DNA of 64,000 nucleotides from Dermacentor variabilis (GCF_050947875.1 NC_134572.1:124249105-124313104); one strand, 5' to 3'. Positions 45,878 through 58,034 are shown, numbered from the stretch's first letter. A program made the numbers and translations. Notes: generated by a model not told the origin, from the letters alone.

Positions 45878-45928
45878 CCTATACCCCTTGGCCCAGCGCA
45901 GGGTAGCAAACCGGACATGCGTCTGGGT

Positions 45929-45968
<40 letters not shown>
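45878..45968 (+). mobile_element. LINE 3' module (copy B) ending in (CT)n
   Basis: 'ccccttggcccagcgcaggg' is followed by 'tagcaaaccggacatgcgtc' and 'tgggtag', then a (CT)n array from about 45930 to 45968. This is the cleanest case of the module passing straight into a microsatellite. Confidence 0.6.
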
Positions 45969-45973
<5 letters not shown>

Positions 45974-46075
45974 ATGGGGTTTTACGTGCCGAAAATACGA
46001 TCTGATTATGAGGCACGCCGTACTGGAGGACTACGAAATAATTTCGATCACATGGGCTTCTTAACGTGCACCTAA
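45969..46075 (-). mobile_element. Ruka-like SINE, 3' half
   Basis: It begins 'attatggggttttacgtgcc', continues with 'gatctgattatgaggcacgc', and ends 'cttaacgtgcacctaaatat'. On the minus strand this is the core-to-tail half of the same SINE as at 35722-35960. The tRNA-like head is missing. It abuts the CT array of the LINE module. Confidence 0.75.
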
Positions 46076-46499
46076 ATATTCTCTCTCTCTTTGCTAGTCT
46101 TAAAAGGGCCGTGTCATGATCGTCAAACTATTAATTTGCCATCTAACTGACAAGAGGGGCCAATGTGATTATATACACAACAAAAGTGGGATTTGAGTGC
46201 ATATTTCGAACTGAAACTTTTAATTTGAAATCGTTGCTCCTGAGCCCCTTTCACACTCGTTTTCAATGCTTGTTGGTGTAACATCTCCGGTGGTGCCAAG
46301 AGAGGCACGGTGACAAGTAGTGCGAACGGTATCGTACGTTCCGTCATAAATTTTGGACAGAAAGCAGGTGTGAGAATGAAGAAAGCGAGCGGTTCTTCGT
46401 GAAATCTAAATGTTAGTTTTGGTACGAACTTTGCACGGGGTATGATCCTGTCGGTGGTGGCATATCTGGCTAAAGTACCGTGGTTTCACGTTTCCGAGC
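46076..46499. other. gene-free stretch
   Basis: Ordinary AT-rich DNA in which nothing is recognised. Confidence 0.5.
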
Positions 46500-46745
46500 T
46501 GCATAATAAGTAGAGAACGCTTCGATTGCCTCTGTGTAGCCGATGTCGCCGAACTTGCGTTGACCACCAGGACTCCTGCAGCGGTCGCGGAAACATGGCT
46601 GTACGCGCATTTGCTTTTTCTTTCGTTCGTTTGCTTCGGCTGTTTTGTATTTCGTCCTCATGAGCGCGCCGCATCACCGGCCGGAATTCGAATCGGCGAC
46701 CTTGGTTTCGGGATGCGTATTACAGCCGCAAGTGACCGTGGCTGC
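46500..46745 (-). mobile_element. Ruka-like SINE, degenerate
   Basis: On the minus strand a head 'gtcgccgattcgaattccgg' (B-box-like GATTCGAATTCC) is followed by 'ggacgaaatacaaaacagcc' and then 'caggagtcctggtggtcaac', the same order as the other SINEs. The end is eroded and a T/C-rich insertion lies in the middle. Confidence 0.5.
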
Positions 46746-47740
46746 TGATAAGCTGCAGCAAGTTCAGTAGCGCTTAGACTTTTATGCAGCGCTTACTCGA
46801 GCGAAATATTGCCGCTGATCGTCGCGTCAACTTGTCGGCAATCAAGATCTCCGTTAGAGATGTCCGGCGACCGCCTCCGCATGGGGAGGGGGGCTATACG
46901 AACGCGCACGCCTGCGGTATCTTGGGCCGTCCGCAGCTCGCTCGCCGCGCGGGTCGATCGAGGATGAGCGATCAGGAAGGACGTAGACCTTGCCGACGGG
47001 CGTTCCTGCGGCGGCGTTTGGTGCGCGACAAGGGAAAGCGTTATAGACGGAGCGGTATTCTCGTGAGTGCAAGGAAGCTCTTCGCGTGTCTGCATAATAA
47101 AGTAGGCGCGCCCCGCGCCGTCCCGGGCCGATGAATATGTACGCTCTCGGCGCTGCACGCAGGGGCCGTGCCGGCGCAAGCAGCGCCGATAGAAGAGCGG
47201 CTCGCCCCCGTCTTCCTTCTTTGCATAATCGCTGTCACGGCTCTCGCGGGCAGCGCGCGTTGACTGGCAGGCCGGAGCTCCTTCGGAGCTGCAGGCGATG
47301 AGAACGTGATATCAGTTAGCCGAGAATGAAACAAAAGTAAATAAGTAAATCGAATGCTGACGCGAGGATTCGTCGGTGCTATACAGCATGCCTAAAACTT
47401 CTTGTTGCGCCACCTCGGGCGTAATTTTATGCCGGAATAAAGATAGCCGTCGTTCTTCTTGGCACTCCATTTGATCTCACGCTCTTGTTTATGTGTGTGC
47501 AGTAGTCTCCTTCGAGAATCGCCGTGTACGTTCGCGGCGTTGCCGGCCGACTGCGAAGCGCCGGGAACACAGCGTCACATCGTGGCAAATGCCAACTGTA
47601 GCGGAGGCCGTCGCCGTGGCACGAAGTTATGACCCAAATTTTAAACGTCCATTCAGAGTCTTGACGGACCTGTTTAAGGGTGTCTTTTTTTTCTTTCGTA
47701 ATACAAAACAGTTTCTTATAAAAAGGCTATAAGGCGCGCC
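46746..47740. other. gene-free stretch
   Basis: GC-rich frames (46784-47134 plus, 46793-47179 minus) overlap completely and are unrecognised. A 'cggaataaagatagcc' lies near 47433 without a supported transcript. Confidence 0.5.
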
Positions 47741-48531
47741 GCGAATATGTCGTTTTTGTAGAGTGAGTGCCTAGGCGAGGCGGACATAATTTGCCGCCAA
47801 TAACGTGAGCTTCAGAAGACTAATTAACAAAAATGCATTATCTTTTTATTAGTGCCTTAAGGGCAGTTGTTTAAATGGCGAAATCGAAGACAGTCACATT
47901 TTATTGCACCTTCAATTTTTTTTCTTTTTAATTTTGAACGTCGCACCTGATTCGAGGTATCTATCATCGAATTTCAACGGTAAATCCAGAGGATATCGAA
48001 ACTCAGCGCTGCGGGAGCCCATAAAGGGCGGCCCACGCCATCATGTCAGACCCGAACGCCCCGCGACGACTATCGCGAGGAACTTGGAAATTGAACGTCA
48101 CGGCCAGTCGGGGCAGCTGCCGATTACGTCGCGCTTTCCTTGGCAAACGCGTGCGGCTGTGTGTCGGGTCGAGATTTGCTGCGGCATGCTATCATTCAAA
48201 CTTCGCCCGCACACTTACTTTTTTTTTACAGGTCGTTGGCATCTGCGTGGCGCGCGAAGGGACGCACTCAGTTGTCGATTTCGCCTCGATATAGCTTTGG
48301 AGATTCATGACGAATATCTCGGATTGGCTGCGATCTTCAAGAATTTTGAGGTAGGCGTGCATGAAGATGTCACGGCCTCCAAATTAGCCATTTAGACAAC
48401 TGCCCAAAGCACTGATAAAAAAAGTTAATTAAGGATATTTAAAAAAAAGATTGTCTTCGGAAGCTCACGTTATTAGCGGCAAAGTATCTCCGCCTCACCT
48501 AGGAACTAGTCTGCAAAAACTCTATGTTCGC
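47741..48531. mobile_element. fold-back element 3 (long inverted-repeat arms)
   Basis: The left arm (47741 to about 48012) and right arm (about 48262-48531) are inverted copies. Matched blocks at several depths give a consistent dyad centre of about 48133-48138: ctaggcgaggcgg with ccgcctcacctag, 'taacgtgagctt' with 'aagctcacgtta', 'gggcagttgtttaaatgg' with 'ccatttagacaactgccc', and a diverged inner block near 47950 and 48303. The central 250 bp is GC-rich and non-coding. Arms of about 270 bp and no transposase suggest a non-autonomous, MITE-like or fold-back transposon. Overlapping frames at 47904-48395 are artefacts of it. Confidence 0.8.
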
Positions 48532-50401
48532 TGTGCTCATTACTTCTTTAATAACAAGTCTGAATTGTAAAAAAAAGACAAAAGAAAATCTGAATATGCA
48601 TGCATTTGTTTCCACAGAGACTGGCTCCATGGAGCGCGAATGACGGTACCCGGCTTATTGGAAAGCTGTTCTTATTACGAGTTCAGCGCTTTGTAACTTT
48701 CGCCTAAACTGTCGCACAAGCCCGAGCTCCTGTCGCAGTGCGAAAATTTTACCGGCTAATTCTGAGTCACAGTTATGTGAATGCATATTCGCGTTCGTTT
48801 GACTCGTTATGCATATAGTATCGCAAGTTGCGTTCGCACGCTTGACGAAAACTCAGTTGAACATTCGGTTAAATAGCGAGATCTCGCGTCGAATCAACTA
48901 TATATACGATCTTTCCTTCTCTATAGCGGTGCAGAACAAAAAGAAATAATAAAGGCCTGTTCGCATAAAACTGCTTTGGAGTTGGCTTGCGCGATAGCAA
49001 GCTCAGGTTTCTCTTACGCGCGGCGTCGCTAACGCACGGGCTCTGGCTTATTCATCGCCGCTTCAGCCACACTGTGACGAATTTGCAGTAGCAAGGCGCA
49101 CGTACAATTCGCATTGGTGGAGCCTCCTCGGCGTATGTTAAGGCGCGTGCATTGTGGCTCCATATGGCATGCATTCGGCGAACGACGGCTTCTGCCTCCG
49201 AGATATCTGTGCGCACATTTGCCTCCTTCTTCGGCGTTTTCTTTCTGTGCGCGCCTACAATATGACGGAGGATGTTCCAGACAAGAGATAACACCAACCA
49301 CCGCAAACGTCCAAGTCTAACTTTCTGTCACAAGTAAAATATTGCGTGATTGCACATCTCGGAGGCACATATGACACACAAGAAGCTTCGGACCGAAACC
49401 TTCACGAACCAGTGAAAGCAGCAAGTGTAACTTGTCATTTCTAGTAAAGTTACCATAAATTAGCATCTGGAATTCGCCATAACAACGACGAAGAATATGA
49501 CGTGGTTCTATGCACAAGTGACAGAGCAATGTGGCTCTTGTATCCTTGATTTCATGCTGAACTGCGTGGGGCGCCGGTACGGAGGCTGCACCGAACACGG
49601 CATGACGGTCTGCCATGAAGAATAGGGGTCTGAATAGATGTCATGGCGCAACTGATGACACAGGAATGGTGTCGTTGCTTCTTGAGAGAAAAAAGAAGAC
49701 GGGTTGGTAAGTAGTTTGTAATTTTTAGACGGCAGTTCAGATCCTTTTTTGCACCTAAAACACCAATGAGGCCTTTTACAACGCTGGTGGCGCGCAGCGT
49801 AACCTGAATGTTAAAGCGACTCTAAGGAAAAATGTCAAGTAAGCTTACACTATTAGATTATTTGATTTTAACTTTATCAGAAATACATACATTGTCGCAA
49901 AAAGATTCTCTATTTGCGGATAAGATGGACGCCTATAGCTTTTCTTCCGAATTTCGCGCGAAACAGCGGTTCCGGTGGCGCCACGCTCAAGTCGCGGATT
50001 TCGTGGCATAGTGTAGCGGCGACAAGATCGTTGGTATTGTTACGCGTTACTTTAGGTTGTTGCAGATACGAATTCACCTTATTCTTTTGAGTGCAGTCTA
50101 TATTCAAAGCGTTATTTCACTCTCGTCTATGCTGCCTGGGACAATGTGTTTTACAGTTGAAATCTATAGAGGGTAAAAAAAAAGAAGAAAGAAAATGCTC
50201 GCGATTGGGGGGGGGGGGGATTTTCACTTCAGATAATTTTCAAAGCGCCGGAGTTATTCACCCAAATAGGTCTAATGGTACGAAGCGGCGCGATGCGTCG
50301 TAAGACGCACTTCCCGAACTGAGCTATCGCCGCTCGTGAATTGCAAAGAGGACATAGCGTATCTAGATGGTTCTGTCGCGCGCGCGCGAGGGCGCCCATT
50401 T
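48532..50401. other. gene-free stretch
   Basis: Two minus frames, 49029-49301 and 49317-49616, are of fairly ordinary composition but in different frames and without a domain. Region 49795-50065 has the character of old dispersed repeat DNA. A 14-G run lies near 50206-50219. Confidence 0.45.
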
Positions 50402-51027
50402 TCACAGCCGTTGTCCGTCGTCTCCCGGCAGTATTGCCTTGCGCGTAAACACACACAAAGTAACAGCCGGCGCTCCGACTGATGCGCGGCGACTCGAGCA
50501 GTCTCGCGCCTCTTTTGTCTCAATCAGGGGCGCAATTCGCGCGATCGCCGCCGCCTCGCCTTCGCGGGGTAGCGGTGGCCCCCGTGAGCATCGGCGCGAG
50601 CATCGGGCTCGTTGGCCCCCGCGGGGCGCTTGCAAAATGCAGGCCTCGGCGACATAAGCTGTCTCCGCTGCTGCTGCAGCCGTCTCTGGCCGCGCTGTGC
50701 TCGAGGCGACTGCAAACGTCCTTCGAACGATGCCCACTGCTCCGCCGGCGCGGCCGATGCGATGCGCAGTTCGGTGCCGGCGTCGAGCTCGGAGATTGCG
50801 CTCCAGGGACCCGCCGGGGCCAAGAGAGTGCCCCCGAGTGGAGGCTGCGATGCGGTAGCCTTTGCAGCGCCAGCGGCCTCTTCCATTCCGTCCTCGACTC
50901 GCACCAACGCCTGCCGCCGTGGCGTATGCGTTGCGATAGTGCGACGACCGTGTCGCACTTTTGGTATACGTATAGCGTATACGCTGTCGCGTCCCCTCTG
51001 TGGTGTCTAGAACCATCGCGAGGGTGA
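50402..51027. other. GC-rich, CpG-dense block with overlapping open frames
   Basis: Minus frames 50402-51016 (204 residues) and 50524-50958 (144 residues) and plus frames 50482-51027 and 50612-51010 are all open here. The 144-residue minus frame looks most like a disordered protein segment (for example SQPPLGGTLLAPAGPWSAI and RGQRRLQQQRRQLMSP, Gln/Arg-rich). No domain is identifiable, and four open frames at once point to GC-driven absence of stops. It could be a CpG island or first exon. Confidence 0.3.
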
Positions 51028-52059
51028 ATGGTATAGCCTCGCTAGCGGGCTTTCGTTCGCCCTACTATGTATAGATCATTTCAACTGCGTTGGCTAAACG
51101 AAGCCAACACTGGTCGAAGAATGCCAGCGTTCTCACACCCCCCCCCCCCCCCTCCCTTGTCTGCAGTGCGCTGCTTTTCCATTTCCGATCGAATGTGCAC
51201 CGCAGTCATACGACTCGTGTATTTTCGATGTAGCTTCGACTCGGCGTCGCGTCGCACGCGTTTCTTTCACTCCACGTGATTCCCGGGTGTGTGTGTGTAT
51301 AGACTGGATTGGCGAGCACGCTGTACGCGTTTCGGCTGTTACTGTAGCGCTAGTGGCGATGGTTGGCGTGAAGTCGGCGGGAAGACACCAAGAAATGACT
51401 TCCGAAATACATTCTGGGTGGTTCCTTTTACAGCGAAGCTGTTGGCCTCTTGTCGGTCGGAATTTTTCGCGGCGCGCCCTCAAGGTGTAAAAATACGTTC
51501 AGCGATAAAAAAGAAGAAAGAACATTCAGCTGCTGAAGCGAAAAGTGCATACATTCTTCAGTGCCGCAGATACAACGTACATCACAGCAATCGTTTAAGT
51601 AAGGAAGAAGCACAAAAGAATCATCCAAACCACATCATTGACGATAAGGCGTTCCTGATAACAATGCGGAGCCTGTAGCGCTCCCTGCATAAGTTTTCCT
51701 GTAAAGGCTACTGTTGCGCAAGATGCCGCGGCGACGGCAGCGTGCGACGTGAGGAGTGATGTCACTAGCTCTCGATAAATAAAAGAACCAACCTAGCAAC
51801 AGATTTAATTGTTGTTGCAGCACCGCTACGGGTAAGCAACGCATAGTTACGACTCCTGAGGGGCGGCGTAAATACTAGAAGCGGAGAAGGGAAAAGAAAC
51901 GGCAACGCGATATCGCAGCGGCATCGCGCTGCCAAAAGTACCGTTACTCCCGTTACTGCGATTGCTCTAAATTGCCATAACTACCATTACTCTAACGCAG
52001 TAAAACACTGCATACTCCCGTCAGCAGTTGCAGTGGTTTTCAACAGCTTTTCAACAACA
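51028..52059. other. gene-free stretch
   Basis: A C run near 51138-51151, then unrecognised DNA. Short GTTACTCCCGTTACTGCG-like and CCATTACTC repeats appear near 51940-51995. Confidence 0.5.
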
Positions 52060-52100
52060 AAAGTGGATCTCCAGCACCAGCTTCGCTGGAGATCCACTTT
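52060..52100. repeat. perfect 16-bp hairpin
   Basis: AAAGTGGATCTCCAGC (52060-52075) pairs perfectly with GCTGGAGATCCACTTT (52085-52100) across a 9-nt loop (accagcttc). Confidence 0.95.
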
Positions 52101-55100
52101 CGCAGGGCCGGCACAGCGAGTCAGTTTTTTGGAGCAGCGGCTTGAAAATGGCGTCCGTTTTCGCGCGCCAGGTGGCGTAGTGGTCCGTAAGGATTTGTAT
52201 AATATCCGCGCCCCTCATTCTGGGCTCATCTTGCCGCGTTTGTTGCGAATACCGAGACTTGGGAATGCGTGCGGTTCGGGTGCGTCGGCGCAGCGCCTAC
52301 GGGCGCCGCGCGTACGCAGACGAATGCGGTATGCGGCGCGTCTCGATCTTCGTTCCCGCGGAGGGAATAGCGCACTTTTCTTTCCGCATTTCCCCCCCCC
52401 CCCCCCCTCAACGTCGTTGACGGCGGTGGCAGCGGCTCTTGTCGCGTCCAATGTCAGGCGCGTGGCGCCCTCACCAATCTCGCGATGAAGTGGGTGGCAG
52501 GAGAGGGGGTCCCGAGGGAGGGTGCGTAAGGGCAGCCTCAGGACTTGGACAGTTTGCACAGAGGTTGGAGAGGAGAAGGGTGCACCGGAGGGGATGGGAT
52601 GTTTCGTGGAAGGACTAGGCCGTCCCCATTTTCTCGCTGCGAAGCAACCCGCGTTCTGCCGCCGCCGCTGCTGCTGCTGGCGGCGTCTCGTCGGATCCAT
52701 CCGAATGCGGCGGCATGTCCGTTGCGGATGGAAGATGGAAGGGGAGGAAGAAGCGGTCGCGCCGTTTTCCCAGCCGGACAAGTCCGAAAGGAAGGAGTGT
52801 TCGGATGAAATGGTTCGGGCCTGGCCCTCTGCTACCCGTCGGTGCTTCTGTGGCTTTGCCGTTAATAGCTTGCCACGACAGCTGGCTCGAGGACGACTGT
52901 GGAATAACGTCCGTGCAGATGAAGGGGAAAGAGGGGGGGGGGGGGTACGCGGGACGGTGACGCTGCCCCAGAGGTGTGCGGCACCGTTCTCCCCTGAATC
53001 TTGTGATGCGGGCACGAACGTCGCGATGACGTTGAGAGACGTCACTGCGGAAGTATCTCGGAAGCGCCATCGAACGTTGCGGCTTTGACAAGTGCTATGG
53101 GCACATTGAGAATAGCCATCACGGTTCAGAATGTGAAAGAGCAGAATTCAGGAACGAGGATTACCAGTGCTTCCGTAAAGAAGAAGTTGGAAGATGACAA
53201 CAGGAATAAAGAAGAGAGGAAAAGAGAAGTTGAGAAGTGTGTTCATTTGCGCGTTATTGGTGCTCTTTCGAAAAGTTAAGCAAACATCAAACGTGGACTC
53301 AGACGCCATCGTTATCACAGGCTTAATTTTTTTTTTTAGCTTGATAACTTCTTTAGGGACGAGCCGAGGAAGGACGAAGGTTTAACGCATATTAGAAAAA
53401 GGTTGCATAGAACGGCCTGCTCTGCAATCTATACCTTTAACAGCGTTAGTTTCGTCATGGTAAGCTCATTTTATTGCAGAAGCGTGACGGCAGCCCTAGC
53501 AGACGCCTATGTTGAGCTTTTGCATAAAACGCATCCAATGAGACAGTGTCATTTTTAATTCTTCTTGTTTACTCGTTAGCCATGGCAAGTTCGTTGCCGT
53601 CGCTGTGCAAAATGCTGGTAGTCAATCATTACATGTCTGCTGCAGCGGTCGCGGCACGAAAGGCAACCTCGCTACGGACCCTTTGGATGTCGTCTGGAAA
53701 ACCGATCGCTTCAGTCGCGTTTGATATGACCCCCACTTTGCGCAGCACTGTTCCTTAACTTGCATAGTGCTGAAACGGTCAAGATCACGGAGCTCAGAAC
53801 GAAGACCAACGTGTGCCTCGTGTTTGTTCTCGAAGTTATGGGCCGTCTACGGTGGTTGTCTGCGGTAACGTGCTTCGACGGGAAAGCGCGGATGCTCGCC
53901 AGCGTAACGCCGCCTGCCGAGCTTTCTAGGCTTCCCGTGACACGTCCATGATAGTAAAAGCGGCCCTTATAACGCCAGGCATCTCTATGTATCGTGGTCA
54001 CGGGCGCGTGTAATATACAACAACATGGCGCATTCTCGGAGACGCGGGTACCAAGGCCTGTTTTGGGTGGAGGGAGGAGGGGGGGGGGGGAGCGCGCGCC
54101 CGTGAAGGAGCTAAACCTAAGAAGGAGAGCGCACGGCGCCCCGTTTACGACAGCTATTACCTTTCTGGAGGACGACGGCGGGCTGTGAAAGTTGGATATC
54201 GCCGTCGCTTCCATCCCACCCTGCTGCATTACGACGTCACTCGTAAACGAGCCGACGCTCCGCTGGGCCACCTGGCGTTCGCTTTTGTTTATTGCCCCGG
54301 TCGGCTGCTGGCTGGCTGGCTGGCCGACCGGCCGACCTCTGGCAACGCCGGGGCTTGTTGTCTTCTGCGCCGCGGCCCCGCCAAAACCGCTGCCCTTGCC
54401 ACTCTCGGTCCGGCTTTCGCTCGAGCACGTACGCGATCGTACACACACACGCGCGCGCCGCGCTATCCATTCTGCTTCACCGGCACTCGTTATGTTTTTT
54501 TGCCCTTCCTCGTGCTTGTTTCCTCGACCCGCACCGCTGCGTATAAGGCGTTAGCGTCGCTGCCACCTCCTGCGGGTCGACACCTTGTGACAGCGAGAGC
54601 AATTGGAGCCTCGCCGGTGAAAGTCTTTTACAACCGACGGCGTGCTTTCTCGTTTAATCACCTGGCGAACTTCTGGCACCGGCGCGTCGGGCTCGCTGGA
54701 GAGCAGGTGTCACTCGGGCCCGGGGCGCGCCGATGGAAGAATCGAGCCGTTTATTCTTGCAGTCTTTTTCGTTCCTTTCTCGTTACCGGCAGCGCGCGTG
54801 TCAACGGGTCGGAAAACGCTGATGACGCGTGAGGAGTGAGGAGGCGCGCTCCCCGTCGCGCCCTGACGCTCCGCGCGCGTCGTTGTGCCCCCTCGACTGA
54901 CGCGCTTAACCTCGCTCCGCGTCGCCACAGGAGGCCGCGTTGTTCCGGAAGCAACTGGTCTCGCGCTTTCTGATAGGCTGGCCCGGTTTGACGCACCTTT
55001 CGTTCCTTCCTTTGTGCCGTCCCGTTTTTCGTAATAAGCGTCACCCTATCCAGCTGGCGTGCCTGTGTGGAGCAAGCCCGTAGTATACTCTGCTCGCGCT

Positions 55101-55559
55101 CGAGTTCACACTTGCGCGCTTGTCCCTGAACGAGGCGCGAGTTTCTTAAAAGGACTTTCGGCTTTAGGCGAGTCTTCCGTGCGACGGGCTTGACGTCTTG
55201 ACGGCTTCTTCGTGCACAGCCAGTTACTCTTCCGGCACCGCTTTCTCGTGCCTCCCTTGCGTCCTTCGACGCGTGCAGGTGCGGTGCGTCTCGTTATGAC
55301 AGGATGCGCGGGCCATGTACCGCGCTCTCCGGCGTTCTTTACTCATTAGTGCGCGCGGTTTGGCGTTGGCATAAGTTCGGACTGCGCACCGTCCCTGTAC
55401 CCCAATGGCTTGAGTTGCGACTATGTCGGCTGCTTAATATAGAATCAAGTAGTAGTGGTGTCTTTCAGCCTTTCACCCAGTAATCCAGTATAACGTTTAC
55501 TCGAATGTTAGTATAGCTTGTCGGTGGTCCTACGCTCGAGCCCGCTGCGGTGCTTGCTG
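52101..55559. other. gene-free, partly GC-rich stretch
   Basis: The block 52200-53090 holds a 276-residue minus frame (52215-53045) and a 188-residue plus frame (52522-53088). Homopolymer G/C runs (52390-52407, 52936-52947) fall inside both and are translated as Gly or Pro runs. The block 54180-54840 holds an unrecognised 215-residue plus frame. No domain, splice structure or promoter supports any of these. A 13-G run lies at 54078-54090. Confidence 0.45.
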
Positions 55560-55765
55560 ACTGTGGCGTTAGCTGCTGCTGAGCACTAGGCCATGGCTTC
55601 GATTCCGGGCCGTGGCTGCTGAATTTTATTGTAGGCGAAATGGAAAAACTGCTAGCGCGCTAAGGTGCACATTAAAAGAGACCCCCTCCCGCCACGGTGG
55701 TCGAAATTAGTCCGGAGTCCTCCACTATATACTGTGTCTGTCGTAGCCCTGGTGGGAAATTTGGG
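55560..55765 (+). mobile_element. Ruka-like SINE on the plus strand
   Basis: Head 'cttcgattccgggccgtggc' (B-box-like GATTCCGGG), then 'taggcgaaatggaaaaactg', 'aaggtgcacattaaaagaga', 'cggtggtcgaaattagtccg' and 'gagtcctccacta'. It leads directly into a (CAAT)n array, consistent with a simple-repeat tail. The A box is not recognisable. Confidence 0.7.
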
Positions 55766-55833
<68 letters not shown>

Positions 55834-55853
55834 TCAACCAATCAATCAATCAA
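55766..55853 (+). repeat. (CAAT)n SINE tail array, slightly interrupted
   Basis: About 21 CAAT units with one disrupted unit near 55829. It follows the SINE body without a gap. Confidence 0.95.
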
Positions 55854-57237
55854 TGAAAGCGGTGCATTTATAGAGGCAAGTTTGAAAGGTGTAGTCGAGT
55901 CGCGAATGCGGCAGAATTGAATCGAGAGAGAAAGCACACCGTTAGAAGAGAAAATACAAAGGGCGCGCCTGAGTGCACGCGACGCACACACAAGTGCGCA
56001 CACGCACAGATTAGTGAACCAAGGGAAGCGCTACATTGGCTCCTTGGTACCTCTCAGCATTATATGTGCTGCACATTACAGGAAGTCCACCGGTAAGGGG
56101 AAGAAACGATATTCCGACGCATTTTCTGACGTTTCCTTGCTAGACGACAGGGCGCCACGTTGGTCGCAAGAGGTTCTCTTTAGTTGACGTGAGTAACGCT
56201 GAGACTCTCGTGAACCTGCGTCGAGAGCGCCAGATACTATTCGGAAGCTCGATCAACGTCTTCGTTCAGAACACGGGCAAATCTTCCAACTCCGCATAGT
56301 TTCCGCAAGGCGGTGGGGCTAAAAGGAGACCCATACCATTACATGAGGTCACATGAGTTTGGGGGACGCTTGCAAAACGGCTCGCCACTTGTTCCTATTT
56401 CTTTATTGTGCCAGATTCGACCGTGTCTTCTGTAGTACCGCCTGTTTACCAACCAGTTAGTTGCCCACGAAAGACGGCGCTTATTGCAGACATTTTTTTT
56501 ATCGACGGTCCTTTCAAGGCTGGAATTGTTTCGCCTAGCCAAAAGACCCCATGTTGCTTCTCCTCCCGTGTGTTCATCTATTTTTGTTAACTTGTTACGG
56601 TGCGTTATAAGTAGTGTTTCAGAAGTTAGCGCGCACGCAAACCACACATCTGCGGCAAATATTACAGAAGCGCATGCGCAGAGTTGCCGATCCTACACCT
56701 ATATGGTTACTTAAGGCCCCGGGCTTTCCGTTTCTGCCTTCTTATTTAATTGTTAAGTCGCTAAATAGTTAATGAGTGCGAGCATTAGTGCACTCGGCAG
56801 TGACTTTTTTTTTCATTATCTCCTCCGAGAAGGGACGTGCAATACTCCGAAGTGTGTTACTTCCAACCTCACCCTTTAGGCACTCATTTAAGCGTGTACC
56901 TGCTTACCGCCACCGCATTACGGTGGCTTCTGACCTCCAACGGGACAACTTACGCGGGTGCCTACGCGTATGCACGCTTACGCAAATATGCAAAAAGGAA
57001 AGGCGACCATCTCTTGCTGCGCACGCAGTAAACTGTGGTCAGCGCGCTCTCATCTCTCACGGCCGAGCGCGCGAGCGACGGGTGTGCTGCTGCCGTGTGC
57101 GCGGGCGACAAGCGGATGTGGTCGTTCTCGAATTTCCCACGCTGACGAGCGCGGCTTGGCGGCTGTCGCCGGTGTTTTTTTCTGTCGCATGGGCCGCGCG
57201 TGGTGCGGCTTCTTGTTTTAGAGGGAGGCTTTCCCTT
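55854..57237. other. gene-free stretch
   Basis: No gene recognised. Frames near 56776-57261 are GC-rich and unrecognised. Confidence 0.5.
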
Positions 57238-57322
57238 CACCCCTCTCCCAGTACAGGGTAGCCAACCGGAGATAATCTCTAGTCAATCTCCCTGTCTTTC
57301 CTTTGCCTTTCTCTCTCTCTCT
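57238..57322 (+). mobile_element. LINE 3' module (copy C)
   Basis: 'cccctctcccagtacagggt' then 'agccaaccggagataatctc' and 'caatctccctgtctttcc', ending in a CT tract near 57311-57322. It has the same order as the module after the RNase H pseudogene. Confidence 0.6.
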
Positions 57323-57989
57323 TCCCTGGGTTCGGCGTGGCTGCCAGCTGCTGGGTCGGCCGCTATCTCGGCAGATGTAATTGTGGGCACATATGCGAAG
57401 CTTACGCTACGCGCCGAATGGAAGTACCGGCGAACGGGCTTATATAACAACCCCTGTATGCTGACGAACAAAGTAGTGCCAGTGAGCGCACCTCTGTTGT
57501 CCCTAATAATAATACGAAACATTCATGCACAAAAACCTAAACGTACAATGTAGACTCGTAGGTATCCCTAAAGCGCATTGACCTCTTAATGGAATAACGC
57601 ATTTTATTCAACGGATAGTCATTACGCGTTGGATAGTATAACTATCAAGGCATTTGTACTCATCGCCGTTAGTTTTATAGGGTTTAATTAACTGCTTTCA
57701 CTAAAGCTTCGCATCATACAGATACCAGCATGTACGTTGGATCTCCATGAACATTTCTGTTCATTTTTGTCGCAGTTGCCATAGCTACCGCAAATGCTTT
57801 TGTATATCGTTACGAACAGAATCGTGTTAGTGCGAACCGGTTGTAGTTAAAACGTCCATAGGCGATTCCCCGTGTGCTTTTCTTGGCTTCATATCCTGTT
57901 GGCTTCTTGTGGCTGTGCCTGCTACGAGGTTTCTTATTTCAGTCGTAAATCCATGTCATTGAACGGAATGTACGTGCGTCCCTGTGCGT
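57323..57989. other. gene-free stretch
   Basis: AT-rich DNA with no gene recognised. Confidence 0.5.
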
Positions 57990-58034
57990 TTGTGTGTGTG
58001 TGTTGTGTGTGTGGGTGAGAGAGAGAGAGAGAGC
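57990..58034 (+). repeat. short (GT)n and (GA)n tracts
   Basis: Interrupted GT repeats pass into about eight GA units. Confidence 0.85.

Noticed and set aside
47904..48395. 163-residue plus frame
   Set aside because: It lies entirely within fold-back element 3 and spans both arms and the centre.
52215..53045. 276-residue minus-strand open frame
   Set aside because: GC-rich DNA with a long plus frame over much of the same span; homopolymer G/C runs fall inside it and would shift frame with any length change; no domain or splice support.
54185..54832. 215-residue plus frame
   Set aside because: GC-rich; another plus frame (54192-54554) is open in parallel; no recognised family.
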